Counted from the stretch's first letter, positions 56,027 to 62,662 are shown. The stretch is 64,000 nucleotides of DNA from Citrobacter amalonaticus (GCF_001559075.2 NZ_CP014015.2:930001-994000); one strand, 5' to 3'. Numbers and translations are program-made. Notes: generated by a model not told the origin, from the sequence alone.

Positions 56027-56177
56027 CTTCAAAATCTCCCTTAACGGATTCACATTCAACTGTGTCTAAAAAATTAACGAGTGCTTTACGGATAATTGCA
56101 TGGGCTGATCCATGCTCACGGGTGCGGGCAAGTTCAAACAGGCGATCCGCTACATCCTGTGGAAATTCAATTTTCAT
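55995..56177 (-). CDS. Small ribbon-helix-helix-like protein
   Basis: 60 residues: MKIEFPQDVADRLFELARTR then HAIIRKALVNFLDTVE. The strand followed by two helices suggests a ribbon-helix-helix or Arc-like repressor, possibly an antitoxin-type autoregulator. Its ATG overlaps the stop of the upstream gene (ATGA) and its end overlaps the next gene, so all are one coupled transcript. Candidate binder of the palindromes in the promoter region. Confidence 0.6.
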   Translation of the reverse strand: MKIEFPQDVADRLFELARTREHGSAHAIIRKALVNFLDTVECESVKGDFEDDRSSARISK

Positions 56178-56434
56178 AAGTCAATCCCCTGTAATTCTGC
56201 GATGTCTTCCCCACTCAAGGAGAGACCAAAGAAACATGACCACCATGACGCCGGGGCCGTTATCGCCGGATTACCCAGCGTCACCCTTCTGGACGGCTCC
56301 ACCTGTAACAACATGCTGTAGATGTCATCGTAAAGGCCCGGCATAGATTCATCATCCCGGATCGCCTTGACCACCTCAGAGGCAAACCCGGCCAGGTGTG
56401 GACTCCCTGAAAGATCCGTAAACTGGTACATCAT
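56174..56434 (-). CDS. Unknown 86-residue protein
   Basis: MMYQFTDLSGSPHLAGFASE followed by an acidic helical part and WWSCFFGLSLSGEDIAELQG. Not recognised. The ATG at 56434 is set by GGAGG at the right distance; five further codons upstream are open but less likely translated. Coupled by ATGA to the 60-residue gene. Confidence 0.6.
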   Translation of the reverse strand: MMYQFTDLSGSPHLAGFASEVVKAIRDDESMPGLYDDIYSMLLQVEPSRRVTLGNPAITAPASWWSCFFGLSLSGEDIAELQGIDL

Positions 56435-56456
56435 ACTGATCCCCTCCAACTGTTAA

Positions 56457-56891
56457 TTAGTGAACAATGATCGGTAACTCACCCGTGATTTTTTCAAAGT
56501 GATCCATAGAGAAAAGCATCAGGTATGTCATCACCTCGTCAAATTCAACGGGCACACCCTTAGCCTCAAATAACGATTGGAACGCGATCACCACAGAGGC
56601 TTGCAGGTCCGTAGACTGTGACGCATACGCCGCTACGGTAGCTTTGAGCGCTAAAGCTTTCTCTGCGTCCATGCCGTCAAAGTTGGCGGCTAATCGTTTG
56701 GACTGACGCAGGACAGCACTGGCGCTGTTGCTGGTTAGCTTCAGTGCCTGCGTGATGGCTTCAACCTCTTCAGTGCGGCCCTGTGCTTTAAAGCGGCTCC
56801 TGTACTGCTCCAGTGTCCGGCGTGTAATGTCCCGCTGATCAATGCGGTTCACCATGTCGTTAACATCAGTGTAAGAATTGTATGAACCCAT
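56457..56891 (-). CDS. Unknown 144-residue protein, first gene of the leftward operon
   Basis: From the ATG at 56891 (AAAGGAG upstream): MGSYNSYTDVNDMVNRIDQR, then all-helical predicted sequence ending MFSMDHFEKITGELPIIVH-like. Not recognised. It directly follows the strong leftward promoter, so it is probably an early gene. A longer open frame exists upstream without a ribosome site. Confidence 0.65.
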   Translation of the reverse strand: MGSYNSYTDVNDMVNRIDQRDITRRTLEQYRSRFKAQGRTEEVEAITQALKLTSNSASAVLRQSKRLAANFDGMDAEKALALKATVAAYASQSTDLQASVVIAFQSLFEAKGVPVEFDEVMTYLMLFSMDHFEKITGELPIIVH

Positions 56892-56945
56892 GCTTGCAAC
56901 GCTCCTTTGAATGTGTAATACTAATATTGGGAAACTATGCCAATT

Positions 56946-57010
56946 ATGATGACTCGTCATCATTTAATCTATTTTACACCATAAATCAAGAAACCGCAAC
57001 AAATTTGTTG
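56946..57010 (-). promoter_or_regulatory. Strong leftward promoter between two palindromic operators
   Basis: On the minus strand TTGCGG (56994-56999) and TAAAAT (56971-56976) with a 17-base spacer. CAACAAATTTGTTG, a perfect 14-bp palindrome (56997-57010), overlaps the -35 box; ATGATGAC/GTCATCAT (56946-56963) covers the start-site region. Two repressor sites thus bracket the promoter. Confidence 0.75.
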
Positions 57011-57229
57011 ATTTTTGTATAATTCGTCACAGAAGGCTCTGTAAAGCTCTCAGAGGGCCGGAGGGCGTTAGTGGGGTGTTTCCCTGTCTACGCAGGAGAA
57101 AGCGCCACAGCGGCGCGTTTAGGTGGGTTCCTGTGGGTTATGGTTCTGTACTGTGTGTATCACTTTGTACCGGGCCGGGGACCCGCCGCCCAGAGGTCAC
57201 CTTCACATCGTTCCGGTGTTCCCAAAGAG

Positions 57230-57327
57230 GCAGAAAAGCACTCGCTGGAGCGAGTTCTGTTCTGCTTTCCCAAAACTGGGGGAGTCACATCAGGGATGTT
57301 TTCCCCCAATACGGGAACCGGGTTCCC
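57230..57327. ncRNA. Candidate structured RNA, three hairpins
   Basis: Hairpin 1: outer GCAGAA/TTCTGC (57230-57265) with inner ACTCGCT/AGCGAGT. Hairpin 2: TGGGGGA/TCCCCCA around 57278-57308. Hairpin 3: GGGAACC/GGTTCCC (57313-57327). No coding sense; the overlapping open frames here have no ribosome sites. Could be an RNA or a protein-binding region. Confidence 0.45.
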
Positions 57328-57466
57328 TGTCTAAAGAGTGTGATCTCTTGATTGTTCAATCAATAATTACTCACACTCTCTTTAAGGTCTTGACCTGGCC
57401 CCTAAGGGCGCAAGCCCTCTTATCAGAAGGTGTGTTAATAAGGGTTCATCTTATTAATCTTATAGT

Positions 57467-57569
57467 AGGCAGATTTTGCCTGACTTCGGTTATTAGCTTA
57501 GGCAGATTTTGCCTGACTTTAGAAGTTAGGCAGGGATTACCGGATCGGTAAGTTAGGCAGATTTTGCCT
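57467..57569. repeat. Array of AGGCA-TTTTGCCT inverted repeats (iteron-like)
   Basis: AGGCAGATTTTGCCT occurs at 57467-57481, 57500-57514 and 57555-57569, with a half-site AGGCA at 57528-57532; spacing 33, 28 and 27 bases, about three helical turns. Each is a 5-bp inverted repeat with centre GATTT, most followed by GACTT. Fits an origin-binding or cooperative repressor array. Confidence 0.8.
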
Positions 57570-57711
57570 AAGCTGCCCTACCGGGTCCATATTGACCCCG
57601 GTTCAATCCTCCGATAGGTACGCCAATCTGACATACCCCGGAAAATATTTCCGCCCCAGGAGTGAGCCTCAACAGGCGAGACTCACATTGTGGAAAAAGG
57701 CCCCCGGCCCT

Positions 57712-57825
57712 AAAACCTGGTAAGCCCGAAGGGCGAGAAGGTTTTAAGATCATATAATAACGAATGAAATAATTAATTGTGTAAACAATTAGTTATTGAA
57801 TGAAGTTGTTATATAAGATCAATAA
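57712..57825. promoter_or_regulatory. Hairpin followed by AT-rich nested palindromes (candidate origin)
   Basis: AAAACCT/AGGTTTT with inner GCCC/GGGC (57712-57745), then 75 AT-rich bases with nested inverted repeats: TAATTGT/ACAATTA (57774-57791, perfect), AATAAC/GTTATT (57756-57797) and an imperfect outer GATC-TATA pair (57748-57820). An unwinding element next to the iteron-like array is the simplest reading. Confidence 0.5.
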
Positions 57826-58065
57826 GACGGACCCGGAGGGCGAGCGGAGCGAGGTCTTAGATCTTACTATAGTATTATGTGCCTCTGGGGGCACGTGGGT
57901 AAGGTTTTATTCTTACTTCATGTGTCTTTGGGGGCTACCTACTTTGTTGTACAAAGTGACAACATGGACACGCCCCCGGCCCTGAGTCAGACCACCTGTA
58001 AACCCAACCCAATCACTCTACAACCCCACTCAATACACATCCCGCTGTGGAAGTCAACAGATAAA

Positions 58066-58105
58066 TGCAATAATTATTGCAATTCTGGGTAATCCATTGT
58101 AAAAT
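58066..58105 (+). promoter_or_regulatory. Rightward promoter with operator over its -35 box
   Basis: TTGCAA (58077-58082), 17-base spacer, TAAAAT (58100-58105). The perfect 16-bp palindrome TGCAATAATTATTGCA (58066-58081) overlaps the -35 box. It is the best promoter for the capsid genes, about 700 bases downstream. Confidence 0.75.
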
Positions 58106-58490
58106 ATAGACATAGCGTGATTAGTGGTGAGTCTCCAGAATCGCCGTTTTGCAACTCATCGCGTCGCGCTGTGTACAGAGCAAGGGTCTTAGCCAACCCG
58201 TCAGGATCTGTACGAGTGACCCGGGCGGACTTCTCCCCCGCCCTGGTTCCTCACCCTGTGTACCTTGTCCGCCAATTGCAGGATACACAGTGTGCGGTCC
58301 TCTCCAGATTGTCACGCGAGATCTCCTTATCTCAAAAGCCTTAACCGTTCCGGGGGTGGTTCCCTGGTTGCGGTGATAAACCGTTTACGGTTTCCGGCGT
58401 GTTTCAGTTCACGCCGTTTTCCTCTGGTGTCTCGTCTGGTGAGTCACCACAGGAAAACCTAAAACAATAAAATCTCCTCTTATTAAGTCC

Positions 58491-58518
58491 ACCCGGTCAC
58501 CTTCCCGGGTTCTTTTTT
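58491..58518 (+). terminator. Intrinsic terminator in the capsid leader
   Basis: ACCCGG (58491-58496) and CCGGGT (58505-58510), then TTCTTTTTT. Confidence 0.75.
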
Positions 58519-58590
58519 GTGTGGGTATTTGCCAAAAGGTTGGCGCTATTGGCGTGACGCCGCCAGGGGCGGCAAGTATCCACACAAAAA
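58514..58590 (+). ncRNA. Long hairpin in the capsid leader
   Basis: TTTTTGTGTGGGTATTTGCC (58514-58533) pairs with 58571-58590 over 20 positions, 18 Watson-Crick plus two G-U. The 37-base loop contains a GGCGTGACGCC hairpin. It overlaps the T run of the terminator at 58491, so the two structures exclude each other: a possible antiterminator switch. Confidence 0.55.
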
Positions 58591-58642
58591 GGATGATTCC
58601 TTCCCTACCCTAGAGGGTGAGAGAGAGCCAGGAACGAAGAGA

Positions 58643-58669
58643 GGCGGCAGGATAGCCGCCTTTTCTTTT
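58643..58669 (+). terminator. Second intrinsic terminator in the capsid leader
   Basis: GGCGGC (58643-58648), loop AGGATA, GCCGCC (58655-58660), then TTTTCTTTT. It stands 144 bases ahead of the capsid genes. Confidence 0.85.
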
Positions 58670-58812
58670 ATCCAACGTGCCCACGGCATGATCCACGGCC
58701 TCCCATCTTCAACCAATTCCGGCCCGCCGTTCTGGCTGTCCTGATATCCGGTGCGACGCCGGATCACCTGTGGACTCTCTCCACGTCTAAAACCCTCCTC
58801 AAGGAAAATTCA

Positions 58813-59196
58813 ATGAATGCTTCTCCTCGTTACCCTGTGACTCAGGGTGATGTAATCGTGAATTACGCAAGTTCACTTTTTGACCGTACCGAAGTAACCG
58901 CCCCGGATGGTCTCCCGGCAGATGTCCATTGTGGTGACATTCTGGACGGCAAAACTTTTGCCCTGTATGACTCCGCCGCCGCTGACGCTGGCAAGCCGAT
59001 CATTAACCTGTCCAACATGGACGCCGACGGCAAGCCCAAAACGCTGGTTATTGTGGATCGCCACGTAGTGATCACGGATTTCTATCTGAAAGCCAAAGAT
59101 GACGCCTCCAAGAAAGCCGCATTAGAAGCGCTGACCGCATCCGGTGATATTCGCCTGACTGTAAATTCTGATTTCCGTAAATCTCAAGGAGCGTAA
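58813..59196 (+). CDS. Capsid decoration protein (lambda gpD-like)
   Basis: 127 residues, start ATG after AAGGAAAAT. A small beta-rich protein: GDVIVNYASSLFDRTEVTAP, GDILDGKTFALYDSAAADAG, TLVIVDRHVVITDFYLK, a short helical stretch and a final strand. Size, composition and position immediately before the major capsid gene match gpD-type head-stabilising proteins, which trimerise on the expanded capsid and let it hold DNA pressure. It lies four bases ahead of the capsid gene. Confidence 0.75.
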   Translation: MNASPRYPVTQGDVIVNYASSLFDRTEVTAPDGLPADVHCGDILDGKTFALYDSAAADAGKPIINLSNMDADGKPKTLVIVDRHVVITDFYLKAKDDASKKAALEALTASGDIRLTVNSDFRKSQGA

Positions 59197-59200
59197 TCAC

Positions 59201-60220
59201 ATGGCTGTGGATTTCAAAAGTTTTGAACGTCTCGACACCGTAGCGGCTATCAAGTCCGTTCCGGCTGGTAATCACCTGATCTCTGATCTGGGTATCTTCA
59301 CTGGTGTTAACTCCACTACTCCACGTGCTCAGGTTGTGGACATTGTGGAAAGCCAGGTTGCAGAGCTTGAGCAGGTTTCACGCTACGGCACCGAAGTAAA
59401 CGCCATCAAGATGGATAAAACCATTTTGCGTGATCAGGAGCTGCCGCATTACGCGACTGAAGCGGATGTGAAAACCGAAGATTGGCAATCTCTGGTAAGC
59501 CCGGCAAACCCGGATCAGGCTCAGGCGGTTGCGTCTGTCATTGCCGCTAAATCCGTGCGTATGCGTGATCACCACCTGGAGACCGTAGAGGCGACCCTTG
59601 CCCGCGCCCTGTTCCAACAGAAAGCGAAAGCGGCTAAGACAAACGATGGTGACGTCGATTTCAATGTCGTATTCGACACCGCCCCGCTTGACTTTGAACT
59701 GGACGGATCAGCATCAGCCAACGTCTATGCACAGCTTGCGAAGATTCGCCGCATGTTGGTTAAAGAGTACGGCGCATCCCGTGCTTATCTGGATAAGTTC
59801 TTCGTGTTCTGTTCCCCGGATCTGTATGACGCTCTGGCGGGTCATCCCGAGGTGACAAGCCTGATCACCAATAAGGTCGCAGAGGCCGCACGTGGTGCGC
59901 TGATCCCGGTTAACACAGCAGGCTATGACAGCTTCAGCATTGGCAACATGACTTTCATTCTGGCGGACGATGACCGCTACGAGATTGAAGAGGGTTCCGG
60001 CCTGTTCGTTCCTAAGTTCTCCAGTGCTGATCGTAACCCGTTCAAACTGGTGCGCGGCCCGGCTTCCCGTAATCAGGATATTGCCGCTAAAGGCGTGATC
60101 AGCCCGTACTACCAGAAAGTGATGGTTGACCGTTACAACATGGTAACCATCCATCAGGAATCAAGTCATATTCCTCTGGTACTGCGTCCGTCCTACCTGC
60201 TCAACGTTAAGTTGAAGTAA
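59201..60220 (+). CDS. Major capsid protein, lambda gpE-type HK97 fold
   Basis: 339 residues (lambda gpE 341). The order is that of the gpE family: VNSTTPRAQVVDIVESQVAE, the long helix (AASVIAAKSVRMRDHHLETV), then VNVYAQL-like segment (SANVYAQLAKIRRMLVKEYG), FFVFCSPDLYDALAGHPEVT (as in the family's spine and A domain), MTFILADDDRYEIEEGSGLF, and the C-terminal VDRYNMVTIHQESSHIPLVL ending LNVKLK. ATG after AAGGAG. Expressed with the decoration protein. No prohead protease, portal or scaffold gene is present, so capsids must use helper parts. Confidence 0.85.
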   Translation: MAVDFKSFERLDTVAAIKSVPAGNHLISDLGIFTGVNSTTPRAQVVDIVESQVAELEQVSRYGTEVNAIKMDKTILRDQELPHYATEADVKTEDWQSLVSPANPDQAQAVASVIAAKSVRMRDHHLETVEATLARALFQQKAKAAKTNDGDVDFNVVFDTAPLDFELDGSASANVYAQLAKIRRMLVKEYGASRAYLDKFFVFCSPDLYDALAGHPEVTSLITNKVAEAARGALIPVNTAGYDSFSIGNMTFILADDDRYEIEEGSGLFVPKFSSADRNPFKLVRGPASRNQDIAAKGVISPYYQKVMVDRYNMVTIHQESSHIPLVLRPSYLLNVKLK

Positions 60221-60227
60221 GGCAGCA

Positions 60228-60284
60228 AGTAACAGACTTTCAGTAACAGACTTTAAGCCCTGGCATTGCTGGGGCTTTTTACCA
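60228..60284 (+). terminator. Tandem repeat and terminator after the capsid gene
   Basis: AGTAACAGACTTT occurs twice in tandem (60228-60254), followed by AGCCC/GGGCT with TTTTT (to 60284). It ends the capsid transcript. Confidence 0.7.
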
Positions 60285-60297
60285 TTTGAGGTGAGTA

Positions 60298-60498
60298 GTG
60301 AAGATTAGCCTTAACATTCCAGCCTTGGGAGAGGTGTACACCTCAACCAATGCCGACGTGATCAACCGTTCAGCCCTGGCGCGTAAGTTGGGGATCGATC
60401 AGGTGTCTCTATGCCGCTATGAAAAACAGTACGGCTTTGAGCGAGCGTTAAAAATTATGTTGGAGAAAAAGAAACTCCGGCAGATTATTGGGAAGTAA
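60298..60498 (+). CDS. Small HTH protein
   Basis: 66 residues, GTG start after GAGGTGAG. HTH near residues 24-50 (NRSALARKLGIDQVSLCRYE). It resembles Cro/excisionase-sized regulators; position after the capsid genes but with its own upstream terminator suggests separate expression or read-through. Candidate ligand: the palindromes at the two promoters. Confidence 0.6.
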   Translation: MKISLNIPALGEVYTSTNADVINRSALARKLGIDQVSLCRYEKQYGFERALKIMLEKKKLRQIIGK

Positions 60499-60511
60499 TA
60501 AAAATTCAACG

Positions 60512-60541
60512 GGCTAGCCTTTATGGGCTAGCCTTTTTTAT
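60512..60541 (+). terminator. Terminator after the small HTH gene
   Basis: GGCTAGCC repeated around TTTATG, the two copies pairing with each other, then TTTTTTA. Confidence 0.85.
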
Positions 60542-60619
60542 TGGTTGGGGCCTGTAGCGTAAAGGTTATATAAAGGGGAAAACAATTCCCTTCATGGAGG
60601 GGCAAAAGAACAAAAATCA

Positions 60620-61408
60620 TTATTGTCTTTGTTGATGATAGCCTTTCGAACATTCGATCATATAATTAAACATTTCTGCCAACATTCTATCTTTAGATAC
60701 CTCTACTTTTTGTATTTTCTGATGACTTCCAGATGTAAGCTGTGAGTTCAATCTTGTAGTGCGGGCATCATAGTAATTTTCACCAGGATAAAATACATAG
60801 TGAAAGATAAAACCTTCAGCTATAAAATACCATCCAATCCCATTGATACTTTCAATCTCACCAAAAGCAAAGTTCGTGAGGACCGATTTGATGACATGAT
60901 CAGGAATATTGCCAGTGCTATCAACAATCCGTAGCACTCTAATCTTGATAAAATTATCAATTTTAACCTGACTCTTATTATTAAACCTAACAATGTTATT
61001 TTTAATGCAGTGCCTCATCATCTCTCCAAAATCAGGATTCCCTACCACCGAAGAATAATGCAGGTCTATAGCATTAGAGGCTCTCCATAGTATGGATAAT
61101 AGAAATAGATAAAAGCGCTTGTAATCGAAGTTGCTAATAATAATGTGATCAGAGTTCTTTCTAATGTTGTGAGGGTTTCTTAGCAATCTGATCCCATAAG
61201 ACTCGTATTGACCACTAAGAAATTGTTCGCATTCAAAACATAGCATTGGTTCTTTAGGATCTAAATTTTCTCTTCTTGGTTCCCTTCCTTTTTGCATAGA
61301 GATAACTTGACCGCCGTTTCCTTTTGCTTTGTTAAAGAAACTTCTAGGGATACTGTGTGATTCCTGAAGTTCTTTTGCTTCAAGACATAACTTACAAACA
61401 CCATCCAT
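60620..61408 (-). CDS. HNH-like treble-clef protein, candidate defence component
   Basis: 262 residues, second gene of the cargo operon, ATG with AGGAGG five bases upstream. Zinc-finger/HNH-like N-terminus: C5-x2-C8, then ESHSIPRSFF with H18, and C57-x2-C60 in LCFECEQ. The C-terminal 190 residues are not recognised. Such CxxC-ESHxIP-CxxCE modules occur in HNH-like endonucleases of defence genes. It is 41 bases after the HEPN-like gene, on the same strand; the pair probably works together. Gene order near attR is typical for satellite cargo. Confidence 0.6.
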   Translation of the reverse strand: MDGVCKLCLEAKELQESHSIPRSFFNKAKGNGGQVISMQKGREPRRENLDPKEPMLCFECEQFLSGQYESYGIRLLRNPHNIRKNSDHIIISNFDYKRFYLFLLSILWRASNAIDLHYSSVVGNPDFGEMMRHCIKNNIVRFNNKSQVKIDNFIKIRVLRIVDSTGNIPDHVIKSVLTNFAFGEIESINGIGWYFIAEGFIFHYVFYPGENYYDARTTRLNSQLTSGSHQKIQKVEVSKDRMLAEMFNYMIECSKGYHQQRQ

Positions 61409-61448
61409 AAAACCTCCTATACCTCATAATTGAAATTCAAGATTTTGA

Positions 61449-62063
61449 CTAATATTTCTCTTCATTCATTAAACTTCTGAGATGGCGTAACTCATTTGTA
61501 CAGCTTCGTGCCTCTCTTACTTCGTTTTCTAACATAACTATTGAGGGTTCTGCCGATTCATCCTCAAAAATTTTTTCTGTTAGACTAACAACCCTAAATA
61601 ATGTCCATCCAGAAATAATAGCAAGATCTAGGAGTGGCTCTTCGATATAGGCATCGCCTGTTCTTTTATTCCTAAGTTCACCATGCCATCTTGGATTTCT
61701 CATGAATGAAGGCTTATCACCCAGCGGTAATAAATATCCATGAACCAAACTATTCCTATAATCAGCCAAATCAATAGCAGCGAGAGAAGCAAGATTTAAG
61801 ACTGTATTACATTCATTGCTAAGTTTATCATTACCATTTCCCAAATACTCGAACCATTTATCAGATGGCAATTTTTCGGTAAAGGGCCTAACTCCTTTTA
61901 CATCAATCTCTCTCAGAGTCCATAAGGCACGCTCCAAAGTTGTTTCAAACTGACCATAACAAACAACAAAAGCCCCGATCTTCATTAATCTTTCTGGGGT
62001 TAAGTGTAATGCAATGAATCGACTGATAACTTTAAATGATTCTTCCTCGTAATTTTTAACCAT
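61449..62063 (-). CDS. RN-HEPN-like protein, candidate RNase toxin
   Basis: 204 residues, first gene of the cargo operon, ATG after AAAGGAC. Residues 100-110 read ADYRNSLVHGY, with R103-N-x3-H108, the RNase motif R-phi-x3-H of catalytic HEPN domains. An upstream helix AFVVCYGQFETTLERALWTL also fits HEPN-type helix bundles. HEPN RNases act in abortive infection and toxin modules. A regulator or the HNH-like partner might trigger or restrain it; no antitoxin is obvious. AT-rich relative to neighbours. Confidence 0.65.
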   Translation of the reverse strand: MVKNYEEESFKVISRFIALHLTPERLMKIGAFVVCYGQFETTLERALWTLREIDVKGVRPFTEKLPSDKWFEYLGNGNDKLSNECNTVLNLASLAAIDLADYRNSLVHGYLLPLGDKPSFMRNPRWHGELRNKRTGDAYIEEPLLDLAIISGWTLFRVVSLTEKIFEDESAEPSIVMLENEVREARSCTNELRHLRSLMNEEKY

Positions 62064-62096
62064 AGTGCCGTCCTTTGATCCATACAGGTGCTTAAC

Positions 62097-62125
62097 ATCA
62101 CATGAAATTTTTTATGATTTTACAA
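62097..62125 (-). promoter_or_regulatory. Promoter of the cargo operon
   Basis: On the minus strand TTGTAA (62120-62125), 17-base spacer, TGTGAT (62097-62102), 34 bases before the HEPN-like ATG. Confidence 0.6.
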
Positions 62126-62164
62126 CTAACTAGGTCACAGACAATAGCATCCATAAAGCCCCGT

Positions 62165-62310
62165 TAGTGGTAAGGAGACAAGTGAAGCCGTTAGGCGACT
62201 GCATCAGATTGTCAGAGGGATCACACCTTATCAGGGTGCTCGTGTACCGTTAGGAGCGTGAGCGAAGCGCTGGCAGAGCCGGATCTGTAGCTACCGGGGC
62301 ATTACCACTA
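62165..62310. ncRNA. Candidate 146-base structured RNA
   Basis: A perfect 9-bp closing stem (TAGTGGTAA at 62165-62173 with TTACCACTA at 62302-62310) encloses several smaller stems such as CACC/GGTG, AGCG/CGCT and CCGG/CCGG. Two CCGTTAGG/ACCGTTAGGAG-like words repeat inside. The strand and expression are unknown. Confidence 0.4.
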
Positions 62311-62493
62311 TTCACCTGTTTACGTGGCTTATAGGGCCACACATCGGGCTTAAATGCGTGTGATCAATCTGTTTGGGAGTTGTGCCAGGTATGCGGCTTT
62401 TTGTTCGTTGTTGTGCTGTCGCGGTAAGAACGTGGAACCACCGCCAGCGTGATGGTATGCTCCCTTGTACCACAGACCAATCACGCGACAGGT

Positions 62494-62518
62494 GCGGGCG
62501 TAGAACAATGGGTAGTTT
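62494..62518 (+). other. tRNA-Gly 5'-half-like fragment
   Basis: GCGGGCGTAG is the exact first ten bases of tRNA-Gly(CCC); next come AAC, AATGGG, TAG and TTT where the tRNA has TTC, AATGG, TAG and AAC, so the D-stem bases are swapped but could still pair. It is on the opposite strand to glyU and has no acceptor partner. Confidence 0.45.
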
Positions 62519-62553
62519 AAGTTGTACCTGCTTTAGCGGGGCAACGTAACTAA

Positions 62554-62583
62554 CTGATAAATCGTAATTTATTGATTTATCAG
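62554..62583. repeat. 10-bp inverted repeat next to attR
   Basis: CTGATAAATC (62554-62563) and GATTTATCAG (62574-62583), perfect, 10-base spacer, four bases from the att core. Likely an integrase arm or excision-factor site, or a cruciform. Confidence 0.6.
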
Positions 62584-62587
62584 GAGA

Positions 62588-62641
62588 CTGGAGCGGGCGA
62601 AGGGAATCGAACCCTCGTATAGAGCTTGGGAAGCTCTCGTT
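62588..62641. repeat. attR, 54-bp core within the intact tRNA-Gly
   Basis: Identical to 48364-48417. This copy, supplied by the element, restores the 3' part of the tRNA gene. Confidence 0.95.
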
Positions 62642-62662
62642 CTACCATTGAACTACGCCCGC
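62589..62662 (-). tRNA. glyU: tRNA-Gly (anticodon CCC)
   Basis: 74 bases with encoded CCA. Acceptor GCGGGCG/CGCCCGC, D arm, anticodon arm AGAGC-TTCCCAA-GCTCT (anticodon CCC), TTCGATT in the T loop. Same as E. coli glyU as I recall it. The element has restored a complete gene. Confidence 0.97.

Larger units (their letters stand above)
58106..58812. other. Long untranslated leader of the capsid operon
   Basis: About 700 bases without a gene between the rightward promoter and the decoration gene. It contains two terminators and a 20-bp long hairpin (listed separately), plus CCGGTG-type and GGCGTG/CACGCC stems. Read-through would require antitermination, or a further promoter downstream. Confidence 0.6.
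62126..62553. other. Non-coding region between cargo operon and attR
   Basis: 428 bases without a gene. It contains the candidate structured RNA at 62165-62310, further stems (GTGGC/GCCAC near 62331-62346) and a fragment resembling the 5' half of tRNA-Gly at 62494-62518 on the plus strand. Confidence 0.55.
48364..62641. mobile_element. 14.2-kb integrated phage-satellite-like element at glyU
   Basis: Bounded by perfect 54-bp direct repeats of the 3' part of tRNA-Gly(CCC): 48364-48417 and 62588-62641. It carries an integrase next to the left repeat, leftward operons of DNA-binding, tape-measure-like and AP2-like genes, a rightward capsid-gene pair and an HNH-like/HEPN-like cargo operon near the right repeat. 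Size and att-tRNA site fit satellites of the P4/PICI type (about 10-15 kb). No terminase, portal, protease, lysis, lysogeny-module or large helicase-primase gene is seen, so it cannot package or spread alone. Intact reading frames, clear promoters and perfect att sites argue against a decayed prophage. Its helper is unknown. Confidence 0.85.

Noticed and set aside
57123..57551. Open frames of up to 142 codons in the element's non-coding region
   Set aside because: Three overlapping frames of similar length, no ribosome site, unlikely composition, and they cross the hairpins and the repeat array.
57467..57569. CRISPR array
   Set aside because: Repeats are short palindromes with 12-18 base gaps and no cas genes; this fits iterons or operators.
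58514..58590. cos or pac site of the element
   Set aside because: The long hairpin suggests RNA function; no terminase-site signature can be recognised by eye, so the call was not made.
48364..62641. Complete prophage
   Set aside because: Too small and without terminase, portal, protease, lysis and most tail genes.
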